A stretch of 64,000 nucleotides of DNA from Marsupella aquatica (taxonomy: Eukaryota; Marchantiophyta): assembly GCA_973895155.1 (NCBI GenBank), contig OZ316895.1, positions 9,672,001-9,736,000 on the forward strand. Reading direction: 5' to 3'. The position numbers and the translations under genes are program-made. Numbering within the stretch: position 1 is the first letter of the stretch; each line of letters begins with the position of its first letter. Under the pieces are notes generated by a model. That model worked only from the letters and a program-made list of their open reading frames with translations, did not search any database and had not been told where the DNA came from. This document shows positions 44,997 to 56,526 of the stretch, in pieces.

Positions 44997-46323
44997 TCAT
45001 TTTCTCCTTCTCTGTCCCTTGTAAACATCCTTGGCCCTCTTTTTGCCTGAAGCTGCTGATCTGCCACCACCTTCCTTGAATGGCATGCCCAACAAAGCCA
45101 GAAGCTTTTGGCCTTCCGTGTCATTTCTTGCTGTACTGATGATATTAACGTCCATACCACGCTCTTTGTCGATGTTCTCGAAACGAATCTCAGGAAACAC
45201 ACTCTGCTCTGGCAATCCGAGGGTGTAGTTTCCCTTTCCGTCAAAACTATACTGATTCACACCCTGGAAATCTCGAGTTCGAGGAAGTGCTAGATTCACC
45301 AACCGATCCAGGAACGAGTACATGACCTAAAAGACCAAAGAAAACCTTGTGTAAGTCAGACATGAGTTTTCACAGACCGAGGAATGATCGGAATTGTACT
45401 CACAAAATTCAAGGAGTGAAGCATTTTGAACAAAAATCTCAAATGAAGGTAAAATGAAGATAAGTAATGCAAAGAATGTGTTTGCAACCTCAGAATCCAC
45501 AGAAGTCTTCCTCAAGGCCTTCGTCAGGATCAAAATTGAGCACTGACCTAGACATTAATATGTCACTTTAAAACCATCAGAAAGAAAGACCAGGCATGCA
45601 GCTCAGTTGATATACCTCTCCGCGAAGGGTAATGGTGACACCGACAGGAACACCCGCCCGAAGCTTGAATCCTGCAATAGCCTTCTTCGCTCTCGTTGTG
45701 ATTGGTTTCTGGCCCGTGACCAGCATCAAATCCCGCACTGTCGACTCCAAAGCTTTTGCATTTTGAGCTGCCGCCCCGACACCACAGTTGACGACAATCT
45801 TCTTAACGTATGGGACCTGTCGCACCTCGCCAAAATTAGCTGAGCAGAAGGCCCTCAAAATCCCAGACCCCTAATCTGATACCTTCCTCGGCATTCAAGC
45901 TCGACAGACAGTCCGACATGAAAGGATAAGGGAGAGAGAATTTATGAACCTCGCATCTTAACTGACATAGCCAATTCCAGCTCGCTGCGTATTTACCTCC
46001 ATGTCATTCTCGTACTTGTATTCCTCCTTCAATGCGGGCACCACCTTCTCGAGGTAGATCTTCTTGAGCCTGGGCAGGGGCCTCCTTTGGGACTCAGTGT
46101 CCGCCTCTGCTGTGGCAACAGCTCGAATGCCAATGCCGCCCCGTCTGCTCGAGACCACCGCAATTCTCCTTGACGCGACCACGTCCATGGTTCCGCCGAG
46201 GAACCCATTCTGCTGCCTCGACGAGACGTTTCTACTGCTGCTGCCGATGAGAGCCAGAGCTGCGCTGGTCGAGGTGGAACACAGCAGCGACGACAACGCT
46301 GCTGCTCCTGCTGCTGCTGCCAT
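44997..46323 (-). CDS. RPL5: Plastid 50S ribosomal protein uL5, nuclear-encoded precursor
   Basis: There are three exons: 46323-45997, 45825-45616 and 45326-44997. The introns are GT-AG and the joints are in phase, giving ~288 residues. The first ~65 residues are an alanine/serine/arginine-rich transit peptide. The uL5 signatures follow: [15 protein letters not shown] in exon 1; [40 protein letters not shown] and VTITLRGE in exon 2; [30 protein letters not shown] and GMDV near the end of exon 3. The protein binds 5S rRNA in the large subunit of the chloroplast ribosome. The exon 2 acceptor is the least certain; an AG 14 bp upstream has a better pyrimidine tract but breaks the phase. The lysine-rich tail is common in plant plastid uL5. 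Confidence 0.94.
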
Positions 46324-47150
46324 AGTTCCAAGCTTTTCTTCGTTCTATCCGAATGGCTTCGATTTTGGTGTTCGAAATGCGTTTGTCTGCCTTGAATCCG
46401 AACACGACCAACAGAGACCAAAGACCAACCGAGGATAACCAATTGGCTGGGGATTAGCCTAAGTACCGAGAGGTCCGTTAATTGTGTACAAATGAAAGAT
46501 AAGTATTTGAATTGATTAAAATATTTAGACTCTTAAACAGCAAAGTTTTCAAAATTTTCGTGAGGTTTAAATCCAGGAAGTGGAGGTCTAAGGCTACAGC
46601 AGGCCTGCCGACAGGCCACTGGATGCTATGGTAAGCCATAAATGTTAAGACCCTCCCTTAGTATATGCTAGTATGTCTCCCGCCCTGAAAGGACTTAACT
46701 AGGCCCTCTAGCATTTTATGAGGTATTCTATAATGTGAGCAAACAGGAATTTTGTTAGTGAGGGGAGTGTTATTAGCTAGACACTTGTGCTTTTGAATTT
46801 CTTTTGATTTTTGCTGCCTTTTATATATTTTGTGTGTTCTTTATGAATCCATATGGCTAGCAAGATCTAGCAAAAAGAGGAGTCCCCAAAATGAATGCTA
46901 TCAACCAGGCTACTGTTAGCAAGGCAGTTGGATATAAAAAAATTAGGGGTCATCCTGTTTCCTCGCACACTACAATGACCCGCATTTTATTGACTTAATG
47001 GAACACAAAGATGAATTCAGTACTTGACCTGATCCTTTGGACAGTAGGACATCAAAAGTCCAAAAAAAATGCATTAAGCTAGTCACAGATGAGATTGGGT
47101 CCACCTCCACTACACGGGGTGCCACAAATACATCAAAATGTTAGTTTTTA
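46324..47150. other. Upstream region of uL5 and intergenic DNA
   Basis: The first few hundred bases should contain the uL5 promoter, for which I see no clear core element. The rest is AT-rich, without a gene. Confidence 0.45.
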
Positions 47151-47159
47151 ATTAACTCT

Positions 47160-47609
47160 AATATTTTATTGCATGATGAAATGAATTCTATTTGAGCCTA
47201 AATTTGTTTTGTGTCCTCTCTTAAGTTCAAGCTACCTACAAAAAAGTTGGGACTTTTTTAACATCTACTAACACTCAATTTTTTATATACTCAAAAAATC
47301 TACATTTCATAAGTCATTTGTTTTGCTGAAGCATAATACTTTTAGGCTTCAGAATCTGTTAACTTATTCAAAGAAGGTACCTAGCTTAGTTTTGGTTCTA
47401 ACTTGCTCTAGGTACCTACAGAAAAGTGCACAGTTATAAATTGCAGTTTGTAAAATAGTGATGTTTGAGTATATAGGATTGAGTGTTGGAAGTGTCCAAA
47501 AAGTCTCAACATTTTCTGGCCAGTTTCCAGTAGGTAACTTGAATGTTGGAGATCACACCAAACAATTCTTGGTTCAAACAGAATTCATTGGATCATCCAA
47601 TAAAATATT
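47160..47609. repeat. Long imperfect inverted repeat (foldback element)
   Basis: Arms of ~150-160 bp (about 47160-47310 and 47450-47609) are inverted copies, sharing AATATTTTATTG, AATGAATTCT, AACACTCAAT and TATATACTCAAA blocks in order. A ~140-bp loop separates them. It looks like a foldback MITE; I found no certain target duplication. A transcript would form a long hairpin. Confidence 0.7.
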
Positions 47610-50164
47610 AAGGTTCACCAAAAATTGATATTTTAGTAGGTCTCGGGCGCCCAAGTTAAGTATGGCGTCCTGTGTAGCGGGAGGATGACTGGACAATGAC
47701 TGGTGTGAACTTCATGCATATTTTGGATTTATGACAAACCAACCCCCGAAAGGGTCTGGTCAGGGGTCTGGTCTGGGGGGTCTGGTCTAAGTCCCGGATC
47801 CATCCTTGTGGTCCATCAAGTCCATAAGATGGATGGACCTGGTGAAGTCTTTGCTTGTAGGGTACATCCCAGATGGGGTTTTTCTTCTCTCTATCGTTTT
47901 TCTTCCCTTTATTTAATTGTGCTGAATAGTTTTCCAAGAGAAGACACAACACATCAATCATGGGGATTCCCCTAGGATGGTGCTTCTACCTAGGCTGTTA
48001 TTTGCAGGCAATAATGCTTCTGGCCTAGAGCTCTCTGTGTTTGTCTCTCTTTCTCTCTTTGAATAAATGGTGACCAGGCACCACCAGCAACACTTACTTC
48101 AATTGAATGACGCATCCCACCGCTAAACTCCACTCCAGCAATAACATCTTTTACATCCCCACATTTATACTATACGTATATATATCACGCATATATACAA
48201 CAGGTCGTTTTTATTACAACTGAACACACTTGTGTAACAAGTAACTTAAGCTTTCCTCGTGGCGTGTGCTGGTCCATTGAATGCATCGCACCTTGAATAG
48301 GACTGATTTTGGTACATGGGCAGTGCATTGGGCAGTCTATACAGCGTGGCTACCCTTAAAACTTAAAGTCAACACCTCCTTTATTAACTAACAGATTCTC
48401 CCAGGCTTCTCCCATCTTGCAGCTTCAGTCTTGCACTCACAGTGGTCATATCCATGGCCTACCGTGACAAATATCTCCTTGCACATTGATTTAGTCAATC
48501 CTGTCCTCTCTGGAGACGTGCCCTGGCTACTCTTTGCCACCACATCTTTGAATTTTCCTTGAATTTTCCTCGAGCTGCATCAGATAGTAATCTAAACAAC
48601 ACGAGACGATATACACACTACTCGTCAGCACATGGCCCTTGCACAACTGGTATCCTGATCACTAAGAAATTTTTTATCTTAACTTTTTTTGCTTGCCTGG
48701 ACTTAATATATGTCTACCTGTTACCTTCCGCCTTTGAGGGTATTAGAAAATGTAACTTGAATGTCTGAGATTTACATTTGCACACGGCTTAATTCACCCT
48801 AGGGATGCGGCTGAAAAACTACCTTGGGGACGTAATGCAGGGCATGTTACCTGCATTTTAACTCTAGTTGATGGATGTTGTTCAGTTTGCACCGCATAGA
48901 GTAGTCATTCTCAAACTTTCCGGACAGCCTGCAGTTGAGCAGCTATTGTCCGAGAACTTTGCTTAGGCCCGATCGCGATGCTTAGTTATTGAATTGACTC
49001 GTAACGCGTTGTCCAACTAACAGAGGTCTACGTCCAGTACCTGTTTGTTGTATTTTAAATTCTTACAGTTAACCACACTGTCACCAGCAGTTCTTGCTTT
49101 TGTGGCCTACTAACACTAATGTATCATTTGCATCTACCGGATGCCTTCACAGACTTGAATCACACAATAAGACAAGCTCCTTGTGCGCCAACATTGTTTT
49201 CAATCAACAGCTTCATACACGGGTGTGCACAGTTCGCCATTACCTGTTAGGTAATCAATGTGCAACACTTGTCCCCTACGCGAGGCACAAACTTTGTCTT
49301 CCATCATTCAACAGTGCAGTACCAAAGGAAGCTACAGTTCTGTAGTGTAAGCGTCGACAGTAAACTCTAACTACATTTACCTCAATAGTCGTGATACAAG
49401 GACGAAGCAAGAGCGAAATACATACGTTACAACGAGTGTTTCATCTTCGCCAACTTCAGTATCAATTAGGTACAACGCATGTGCAGTTCCTTGTAGCCAA
49501 GGGTCAACACGAATCAAGGAGAATAGGAGGTGCTCCAGTAGGATCGAAGGCAGTCGGAGGAAGAACCAAACAGAATGAAAAGCGAGCCAAATAGGCTTTC
49601 TCTCATTATAATTTACAAGTCGTGCAACTCTCATTTAGAGAAATCGTCTTTGTGATAGTGCAAAACTAATGCTAGTTCTAATATTTAGCCAGGCCATACC
49701 TTCAGATCTATTCTATAACCTATAACAGCCACTACAGTCTCTACGACAACAATTTTGCATTTCACCTCATGACAAAAAAACTGGGCAGTTTTTCTGTTCC
49801 GTGAAACGTCTTAGCAACCACTATACTTGGATACTTTCCGAAAGCTAACATATATGTTCCGTTACCCTCAAGTAAGCTGTAACAAACTTCTACTGCCCCC
49901 ATTAGAATCAAATCCACCCTAAAACTCGCCCGCCTTATGCCGAATGGTTAACTTGTTTCTCAACCTCTAGCTAAGTTCACCGTCTCTGCGTTCTCCTCTT
50001 TGTACAAATCCCTTTCCTTTTGAGAATCTATGTACTTTTTCTTGGTCTGAAGGCCCACTTACTTTTGTCCACTCTTTACCGCAAAGACACCCAGAAGGAG
50101 CTTCGTTGGGAATATGTGGTAATCGCAACCCTTGACGTCCCCTTGTCTTTGCAACTTGTCCTCC
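47610..50164. other. Intergenic, no supported gene
   Basis: No coding domain or RNA gene is recognised. Parts (47650-47960) resemble old LTR sequence, with a T-rich run, but ends are not definable. Confidence 0.4.
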
Positions 50165-53100
50165 TCATTTAAATCCCTGGCCAACTACTGTAAGAACCAT
50201 AACAGTCATAGCTGCGAAAGACAACCGTCTAAGCCGCTGTTGCAGGCACAGCAGCTCTGTTTTATCTTTAAAATCAGAAACAGTGCCCCCGGCTGGCAAA
50301 CGCAACATTACTTTCCTAACACTTTGAATAGCTGCCGAGAGGACCACAAGCGCAACCCCTCTTATGAGTCCAAACAGCTTCGAACTGTCGAAAGTAGGAT
50401 TAACAGACAACATACGTGCAACGATGTGCAGAGTCACCGCGACCCCAACCCCCGCAAACCCAACAGCCACTTGGTTAAAAACTACCAACAATTCCCCACC
50501 GAAATTCGTCCTCATTGCCAGAACGCTTGCAACACCTGAGCACTTGTGTGAGATTGGAAGGTCAAAGAACATATCGCACAGCTGGGACTCATTCCGCCTT
50601 TCGGTGGTGCCTTTCTTCTTAGAAGCCGACTTTGTACTGCTAGTGCTTCCTCGTACTCGTGGATCTGTCTTTCTCTTCGCGTGTCTGATAAAGATGCAGT
50701 TCAGGACACCGTCAGTATACACCCAACTCATACTAGAAGGAATTCATGAAACTGCACAATACGACCTAAATCCCATCATACATCCAAGTGAGAAATAGTA
50801 GTCAGGGCTTACTCTGTCGCTGTTGCTGTTGTTTTCTTGGTTTTGGATTTAACTTGTGATTTGTTACTCGTGAGAGCTCCCACCGACGTCGCAAGCACTT
50901 CCTCTTGCTCCCTGTCAACAGCCACGGCAATTCACAGTCAGACCCCGAGCTACAGTCCACAATTTGCCAGAAGTACACCCATCCGATTGTAGGCAATCGT
51001 CTGGAAGACTCTCGAGGCCTACGCGGCTAAACGTTATGGACCCATGGGCAAAATGGAACAAAATGGAGCAAAACTCCGCGGAAATATTGAACTCTCTCAC
51101 TCCTCTTCGGGCTGATTTCAGCACTGACGATTTGCCACGAAATTCCACTTGAATTATGATTCACTCACCTATCTTCCAACAGGACGAACTGATAACAAAC
51201 CACTAAGATCCCTGAAACGGCACTGAAGTGCAGTTCATAAAACATCATCCTAGACATCGACATGAGCTCGTAAAGATCAACGTACCATTCCAACATGGCC
51301 TGAATTGATCCAACAGGGAGTGTATCCACGTTTCTGAATGATGGTGCAAAGTGGAGATCGGCTACTGGTACGCTTTCTTCCACCACCTCAGTCTTCCTTA
51401 AGACGTCTTCTAAAGCGTCCACTTGCGAAGAAGGGACCATGATGAAATCTAGACCTGATATATACTCGGCTCTCCCTGGTCCTCCTGGCCGAGAGGGGGA
51501 CTCAGTCTCCTTGACGAAATCCAAAATTGAGGTCTTCGGGGGTTCCAAGTAGAGTCTATCGGACGGGCGAGCCAACCAGGGCATTTCAGATGGCGGATCA
51601 TTCCAGGTAAACTGCGTTATTGTTCTGTCTGTATCTACTGATTGACAGAACTTCGGCTTGAAAGGATGATAAGTGATGCGAGGATTGAGTTTCTCATAAT
51701 TCCCCGACCACTGCATCGGATGTCCCCCAAAATCTTCACATTCATGCTCTGGCTTGAAGTCCACCGACCCTTCTCCCACACCCAAGTAGTCGTCCAACCT
51801 CTTCCACCATTTGTCCATCCGAGACGAAAACCTCTGATAAGGTCTGACACTTCCTTTGCCGTAGCTGCCAACACTCGAAGGAGGGAGAAATTCGGAGGCA
51901 GCTTCTGCTAGCACTTGGCTGATGGTCTTCTCCATGTCCTCTGGGCTCGCGTCGCTATGGAGGCGAATTTCCGATGAAAGCAAATCCACCATCCTCTGTT
52001 GGCTTCTGTAAGAAACGGGAACCCTGAACAGTTCAACGACGACACGAACGAATGACTCTGCTGAATGACTACGGAACGCCCCGCCAGTGAGAAATTCAAG
52101 TAGCCTATCGAGGTCCCACAAGTCCTCCAGCGCCCCATATTTGAAAGTGATGCATCCATCACCACTCTCTGCAAGTCACCCCGATAGAGACAGTCAGTAG
52201 ATTATCCAATATTTTCTATTCTAAAAAGCTCTCTCACTTCGAATGCAATCTTTCCTTCCACCAAACAAGATGCTGTAGGAAATCCAAGCCGTTTCCGACA
52301 CGTAAATCCTCCGGAACGCATGAATTGGTCTAATAATCGCGAGCTTTCCCCGTCCAACCTAAGAGTCCACTCACAATCTCCGTTATTAGAGACCATTATT
52401 AAAGACCATCGATCTATCTTACCATCATTGAATACCATACATCTAGCACCCTATTCTTGAAGACTCTTCACCCATTATTCCAACAATGAAGGTGATGACC
52501 TGCGATATACTAAGTTGATCTAGCTACGAGGTGTCAATCTTGAAGACTGGCTGGGCACCTTCAATATCAATCAAAGCCGACGAATTCGCTTCTAGATTTG
52601 GATGTGCTTCATTGCCAGGGACCCCAGTTCGCCGCTGCGTTGGATGAGTCCCTTTCTGTTGCTTGACAGGTTGCTGCCCTACTGTCTTAAAAGGTGAGCT
52701 CAACGATGTTGTGGACGACAACGATTCTTGTTGTCGGACGTTGCTCAAACGCTGCTTAAGCACTGGTCCGTGCAGACATACCGCACCTCCCTGCAATCAG
52801 TTACCGATGAGACTATCAAAATCATATGCAGCAAGTAACATTGCATGCCTCTAAACGGTGAGCTCGTCCCGAAACCTATCCTGAATAACTCCACTCCAAT
52901 CAGTTCTGACTATATAGTAAAACGGCCATCAGGGAGGTCCAATTCTCAGGAAGAGAGATAGCAGCCTAGCTACGTAGCCGCCCAGTGGGGATAGATGGAT
53001 AGAACTGAGAAACTAATGGAGAGCAAGGAAAGCTAGCTCATACATAGTTGGCCACTCCGCCGCTGGAATTCCGAGATTCAGAAGGAAACTGGCTACCAAG

Positions 53101-53537
53101 GCGACCATCCCGTGGAGATAATGGACACAAACAAAACTGAGATGAGAAATGAGAAATGAGAAAGGACAACTAGCGCAGAGAAAGCGGGAATGTCGAAGTC
53201 GCAATTCTCAGCTTAAAGAAAATAAAGAAGCAAAGGTGGCTGCTCACACAGATCGACCAAACCTCAACGAGAAAGAGAGAGGTTGAGAAAACCAGCACAA
53301 AACCAAGACAGCAAGATAATTTGCAAGACACAGCAAGGAGCGATGTCTTAAGATTCAAGGGTGACACAAGAAAACCAATATGAAAATCATCCTTACCTTG
53401 TTGTGATGCTTTCCACCAAAAGAATCAGCGGAAGGACCAAACGAACCGGCAGCTACAGAAATATTGCAAGCACTCAAAGGTTGACCACCACTTCGCCCCG
53501 CCACCACGGTAACCTGCGTAGGAAGCCTCAGCGCCAT
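50165..53537 (-). CDS. Unrecognised membrane protein, probably plastid-targeted
   Basis: I propose six exons: 53537-53397, 52790-52559, 52377-52238, 52166-51169, 50911-50813 and 50732-50165. All have GT-AG introns and phases that add up to 725 codons. The N-terminus (MALRLPTQVTVVAGRSGG...) is serine/glycine-rich and basic, like a transit peptide. Residues ~125-450 form a soluble region with WTLRLDGESSRLLDQFMRSG, ALEDLWDLDRLLEFLTGG, a WNDPPSEMPWLARPSDRLYL block and SGLDFIMVPSSQVDALEDVL. A hydrophobic segment (FSAVSGILVVCYQFVLL) precedes a lysine/threonine linker. Three more hydrophobic segments follow: LLVVFNQVAVGFAGVGVAVT, LFGLIRGVALVVLSAAI and LSFAAMTVMVLTVV. I do not recognise the family. 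The perfect phase agreement over five introns supports one real gene. The exon 2-3 border is the least sure. Confidence 0.72.
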
Positions 53538-53678
53538 AGAAGAACAGATGTTCCACCGCCGATTCCTTTACCTATCTCTCTCCTTTCCTGCAAGACCAAT
53601 CTGCAGAGATTCTACTCCAATTCTTCGTTGCCTAAGAGAACCCACCGGATTGAATCCCTCGCTCTCAGAGCAAAGCCC

Positions 53679-53940
53679 ATGACACCACACGACCTACGGC
53701 CGGCAATGGGTCAGCTGGAACCATCAACGTATCCACGCACCAAAAGAACATCGATAATTGCTCTAGATCGCCATACTCTGCTTCGCTCTGCTCTGTCCAC
53801 ACCTACTGCAAGAGTGGCCCTCGCACTTTTCTTCGTCCTCCTGTCCGCCATTTCTAAAGAGGAGCAGGAGAAGCTTGAAGAGGCTGAAGGAACGTCTAGT
53901 TGGACAACAAGAAGGAAGGATCGAGATGCCTCCGACACCG
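53679..53940 (+). CDS. Possible first exon of a divergent gene
   Basis: This frame begins with an ATG ~140 bp from the start codon of the minus-strand gene and ends at a good donor (ACACCG|GTACGT). It encodes a hydrophobic segment (ARVALALFFVLLSAIS) followed by a KEEQEKLEEAEGT acidic stretch. It would be head-to-head with the gene at 53537. I found no second exon before the LINE at 54786. It may be a chance frame. Confidence 0.22.
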
Positions 53941-53984
53941 GTACGTACTCCTGCTCACTTGCCGACGACACTTGCCGGCGGTGA

Positions 53985-54768
53985 CGTCGCCGGTTTCTTT
54001 TCTCCCCCGTCGGGAGCTGGGAAATCTTGAACAAATCGACTGAGGCTTGTTTTCCGTTGCTGCAAACCGGTCAGACTCAGTTTGTACCACGCCGAGCCTT
54101 TCCTGGGCCCTGGGAAAGTCTTTGAACGACCCCATGCTCGAGACGAGTGTAGCTTGTTTGCGGTTGCTGAAAGCAAGATTCAACATCCTTTTTTCCTGTT
54201 TGCAGATATCGGAAACAGACCATGTTCAGTTTGTGTCAGTCCGTCACCGGGAATTGTTCACGTCCATTTGTTCGAAACGAAATAACTTGATTGGTTTGCT
54301 GAAAAGTAGTTTGTCGGGTTTGTAATCTACTTATTTATTAATTAATTGATTGATTGATGTGATATTCATCAATAGCAATTTGAAAATGGAAATCTGACCC
54401 AGACTGACCGAGGACTGACAGATAAACTGACCGAGACTGACAGATGACACTATCTCCGCCAGGCTGTCTATCCAGCGAAGCACCGCTCATGGCCTCATGT
54501 ACTGATGACATGATCATTATTTTATGAGTTTCATAATGTTTTGAAATTGAAATTATCATCGATAACCGAGGTTGATACCATGATACTTTACTTTTCATAA
54601 ATCGCCTCCTCACATAGAAATGCTCATATCAGCCACATAAGACTATCTTTTTTGTATGTATTGTGATGATAGAATAAAGCCACATGTCGATTTTATGTAG
54701 GCTTTGTGTAAGTCCAAAGAGTCAGATGTAGTGTAGATTATAAGTTTTTCCTTGGCAAGTTTTTGCAG
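53985..54768. other. Intergenic or intronic DNA
   Basis: No supported coding sequence. It ends with TTTTTGCAG directly before the LINE target site, which could be a splice acceptor. Confidence 0.35.
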
Positions 54769-54785
54769 GATGCCTCTACCACTTT
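54769..54785. repeat. LINE-2 target site duplication, left
   Basis: GATGCCTCTACCACTTT is repeated without a mismatch at 59086-59102. Confidence 0.9.
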
Positions 54786-54859
54786 CTTTCTTTTTTCTTT
54801 TTTTTTAGATAACTATGTGGGCCATAGGTTGCTTTTGCCTTTCTTTTTCTTTTTCTTTT

Positions 54860-56526
54860 TTTTCAAAGCAAAAGGCCTTGGCCAAAATATATTCATGGAG
54901 AAGGACAAAAAACAACATGCCTGCCTCAAGGGAGGAGACAGGAGAGAAAAAGAGGCAACAAAGAGGGGCATAATAGAGGGAGCACCCCCAGAGAAATGAA
55001 AGAGAACCGAGAACTTCCTGACCATCTGCCTAATAGAAGGAGGCAGGAAAGAGTGGAGAGGAAGCCGAAGGCAGCAGAAGACTGCTAACTAACCTATCAT
55101 AATATGGTGACAAAGCAAAACAACCTAGGGCTGCACCCAAGACTGGAGATCCCACGATGGACTGTCAAGGAGCCACAATCATCCACCTCCACAGGAAACC
55201 TCAATAACCACCACGTCAGCAACAGGATGATCCTTCGTATTGGAGCCAGGCCCAACAAGCACCGGAAAGGCGATACCATCATGAAGCCGCCACTTCCACA
55301 AGGAGAGCCAAGGAGACCACCCAGACAGCAGCTCCCCTAACGAGATGCTCCAATCAAACTTCACCAACCAAACAATTCTCCGCCATACATCATCGGAGAA
55401 GAGTCCCAACATACTGACCGAGTCCCCTTCGATCGGGCCTTCGATAACTTGTTTTCCGCTAGCCATCAGTAGTACCAACAAGAAGACTCCATCATCAAAC
55501 CGGGCCCACCTCATTTGAGCTAGATAGCCGTACTCAGATAATAGATACACCAAAGCCTTCTTGTGTAGGAACAAATTTAATTGATCCAGTGAATGTGTGA
55601 TGAGGAGAAAGGAAACCGGAGAGGTGGGTAAATTCTGGGTCAGGAGATGAACATAGGGTGCTCTTCCAACGGGCCAGAGAGCAGAAGAGGAATCCAGAAC
55701 AGAGAGTGGAATCAACCAAGTGTATGGAGAGACCCGGCACCCAACAGATGTGTGGCGCCACTGGAACCGTCCCTGGAAGCCTCCAAATGGATACACAGAT
55801 GCAACGAATGAGCGGCGCCACTGGTACCACTGGCAGCAACAGATAACCCGGGGGGGAGGGAGGAGGTAACAACCGAGAGCAGTGCCAAAGAAGAATTCCA
55901 ACCAAGAGTGCAGCCGAAGGAGCTCTACTAGGAACCAAAAATGAGAAACTACTTAATTATGCAGACTACTACATGCAGCCATCCTAATAGGGAGGAGCCT
56001 ATAAAATAGCAGGCTGACACAACAGCCGAGGAGCAATGCAATCCATATAAACACCCTGGTAACTTGCCAATTGGAGCAAATCAACAGAAGACAAAAGGAG
56101 ATCATCCAAATGCAAGGATCCACACAAAAGCTGTTCGAACTTGCGCGTATCATCAAATAGGAAGCCGGAGAAGACCATCCCTTGTGGCTAGAAGGTACCC
56201 CGGCATGAGCTTGAAGAGAAAACGTGTCTGGTCCGTCGCAGTGCACCCGAGACGTACAACACCAAAGCCAATGATCCACCCTGAACATAGTGAATGAACA
56301 TAATACAAGGAGGCACATAGAGAATGAGAGAAGTTAACTGGTGAAGCACATGGTCGATGGACGGGCAAGTGGGAAACAAAAAGCAATCTATAAATCGCCA
56401 AAAGAAAACACTTCCTATCTCGGTAGGAGAGAGCAGAAGAGGACATGGCAAAACATGATGAAGCCTACCCAGGAGGAAGGAGGAAATAACAGGAGAGGAC
56501 GAAAGCAATACGGAAGGAGAGGTGCA
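54860..56526 (-). other. 3' region of LINE-2, non-coding
   Basis: Overlapping long frames (for example 55179-55901) have no recognisable domain and read like hydrophobic by-products of sequence composition. I treat the region as the 3' untranslated part of the LINE. Confidence 0.45.

Noticed and set aside
55179-55901. 240-codon minus-strand frame
   Set aside because: It lies within the LINE-2 target duplications, after zf-RVT, and has no known domain; it overlaps other frames of similar quality.
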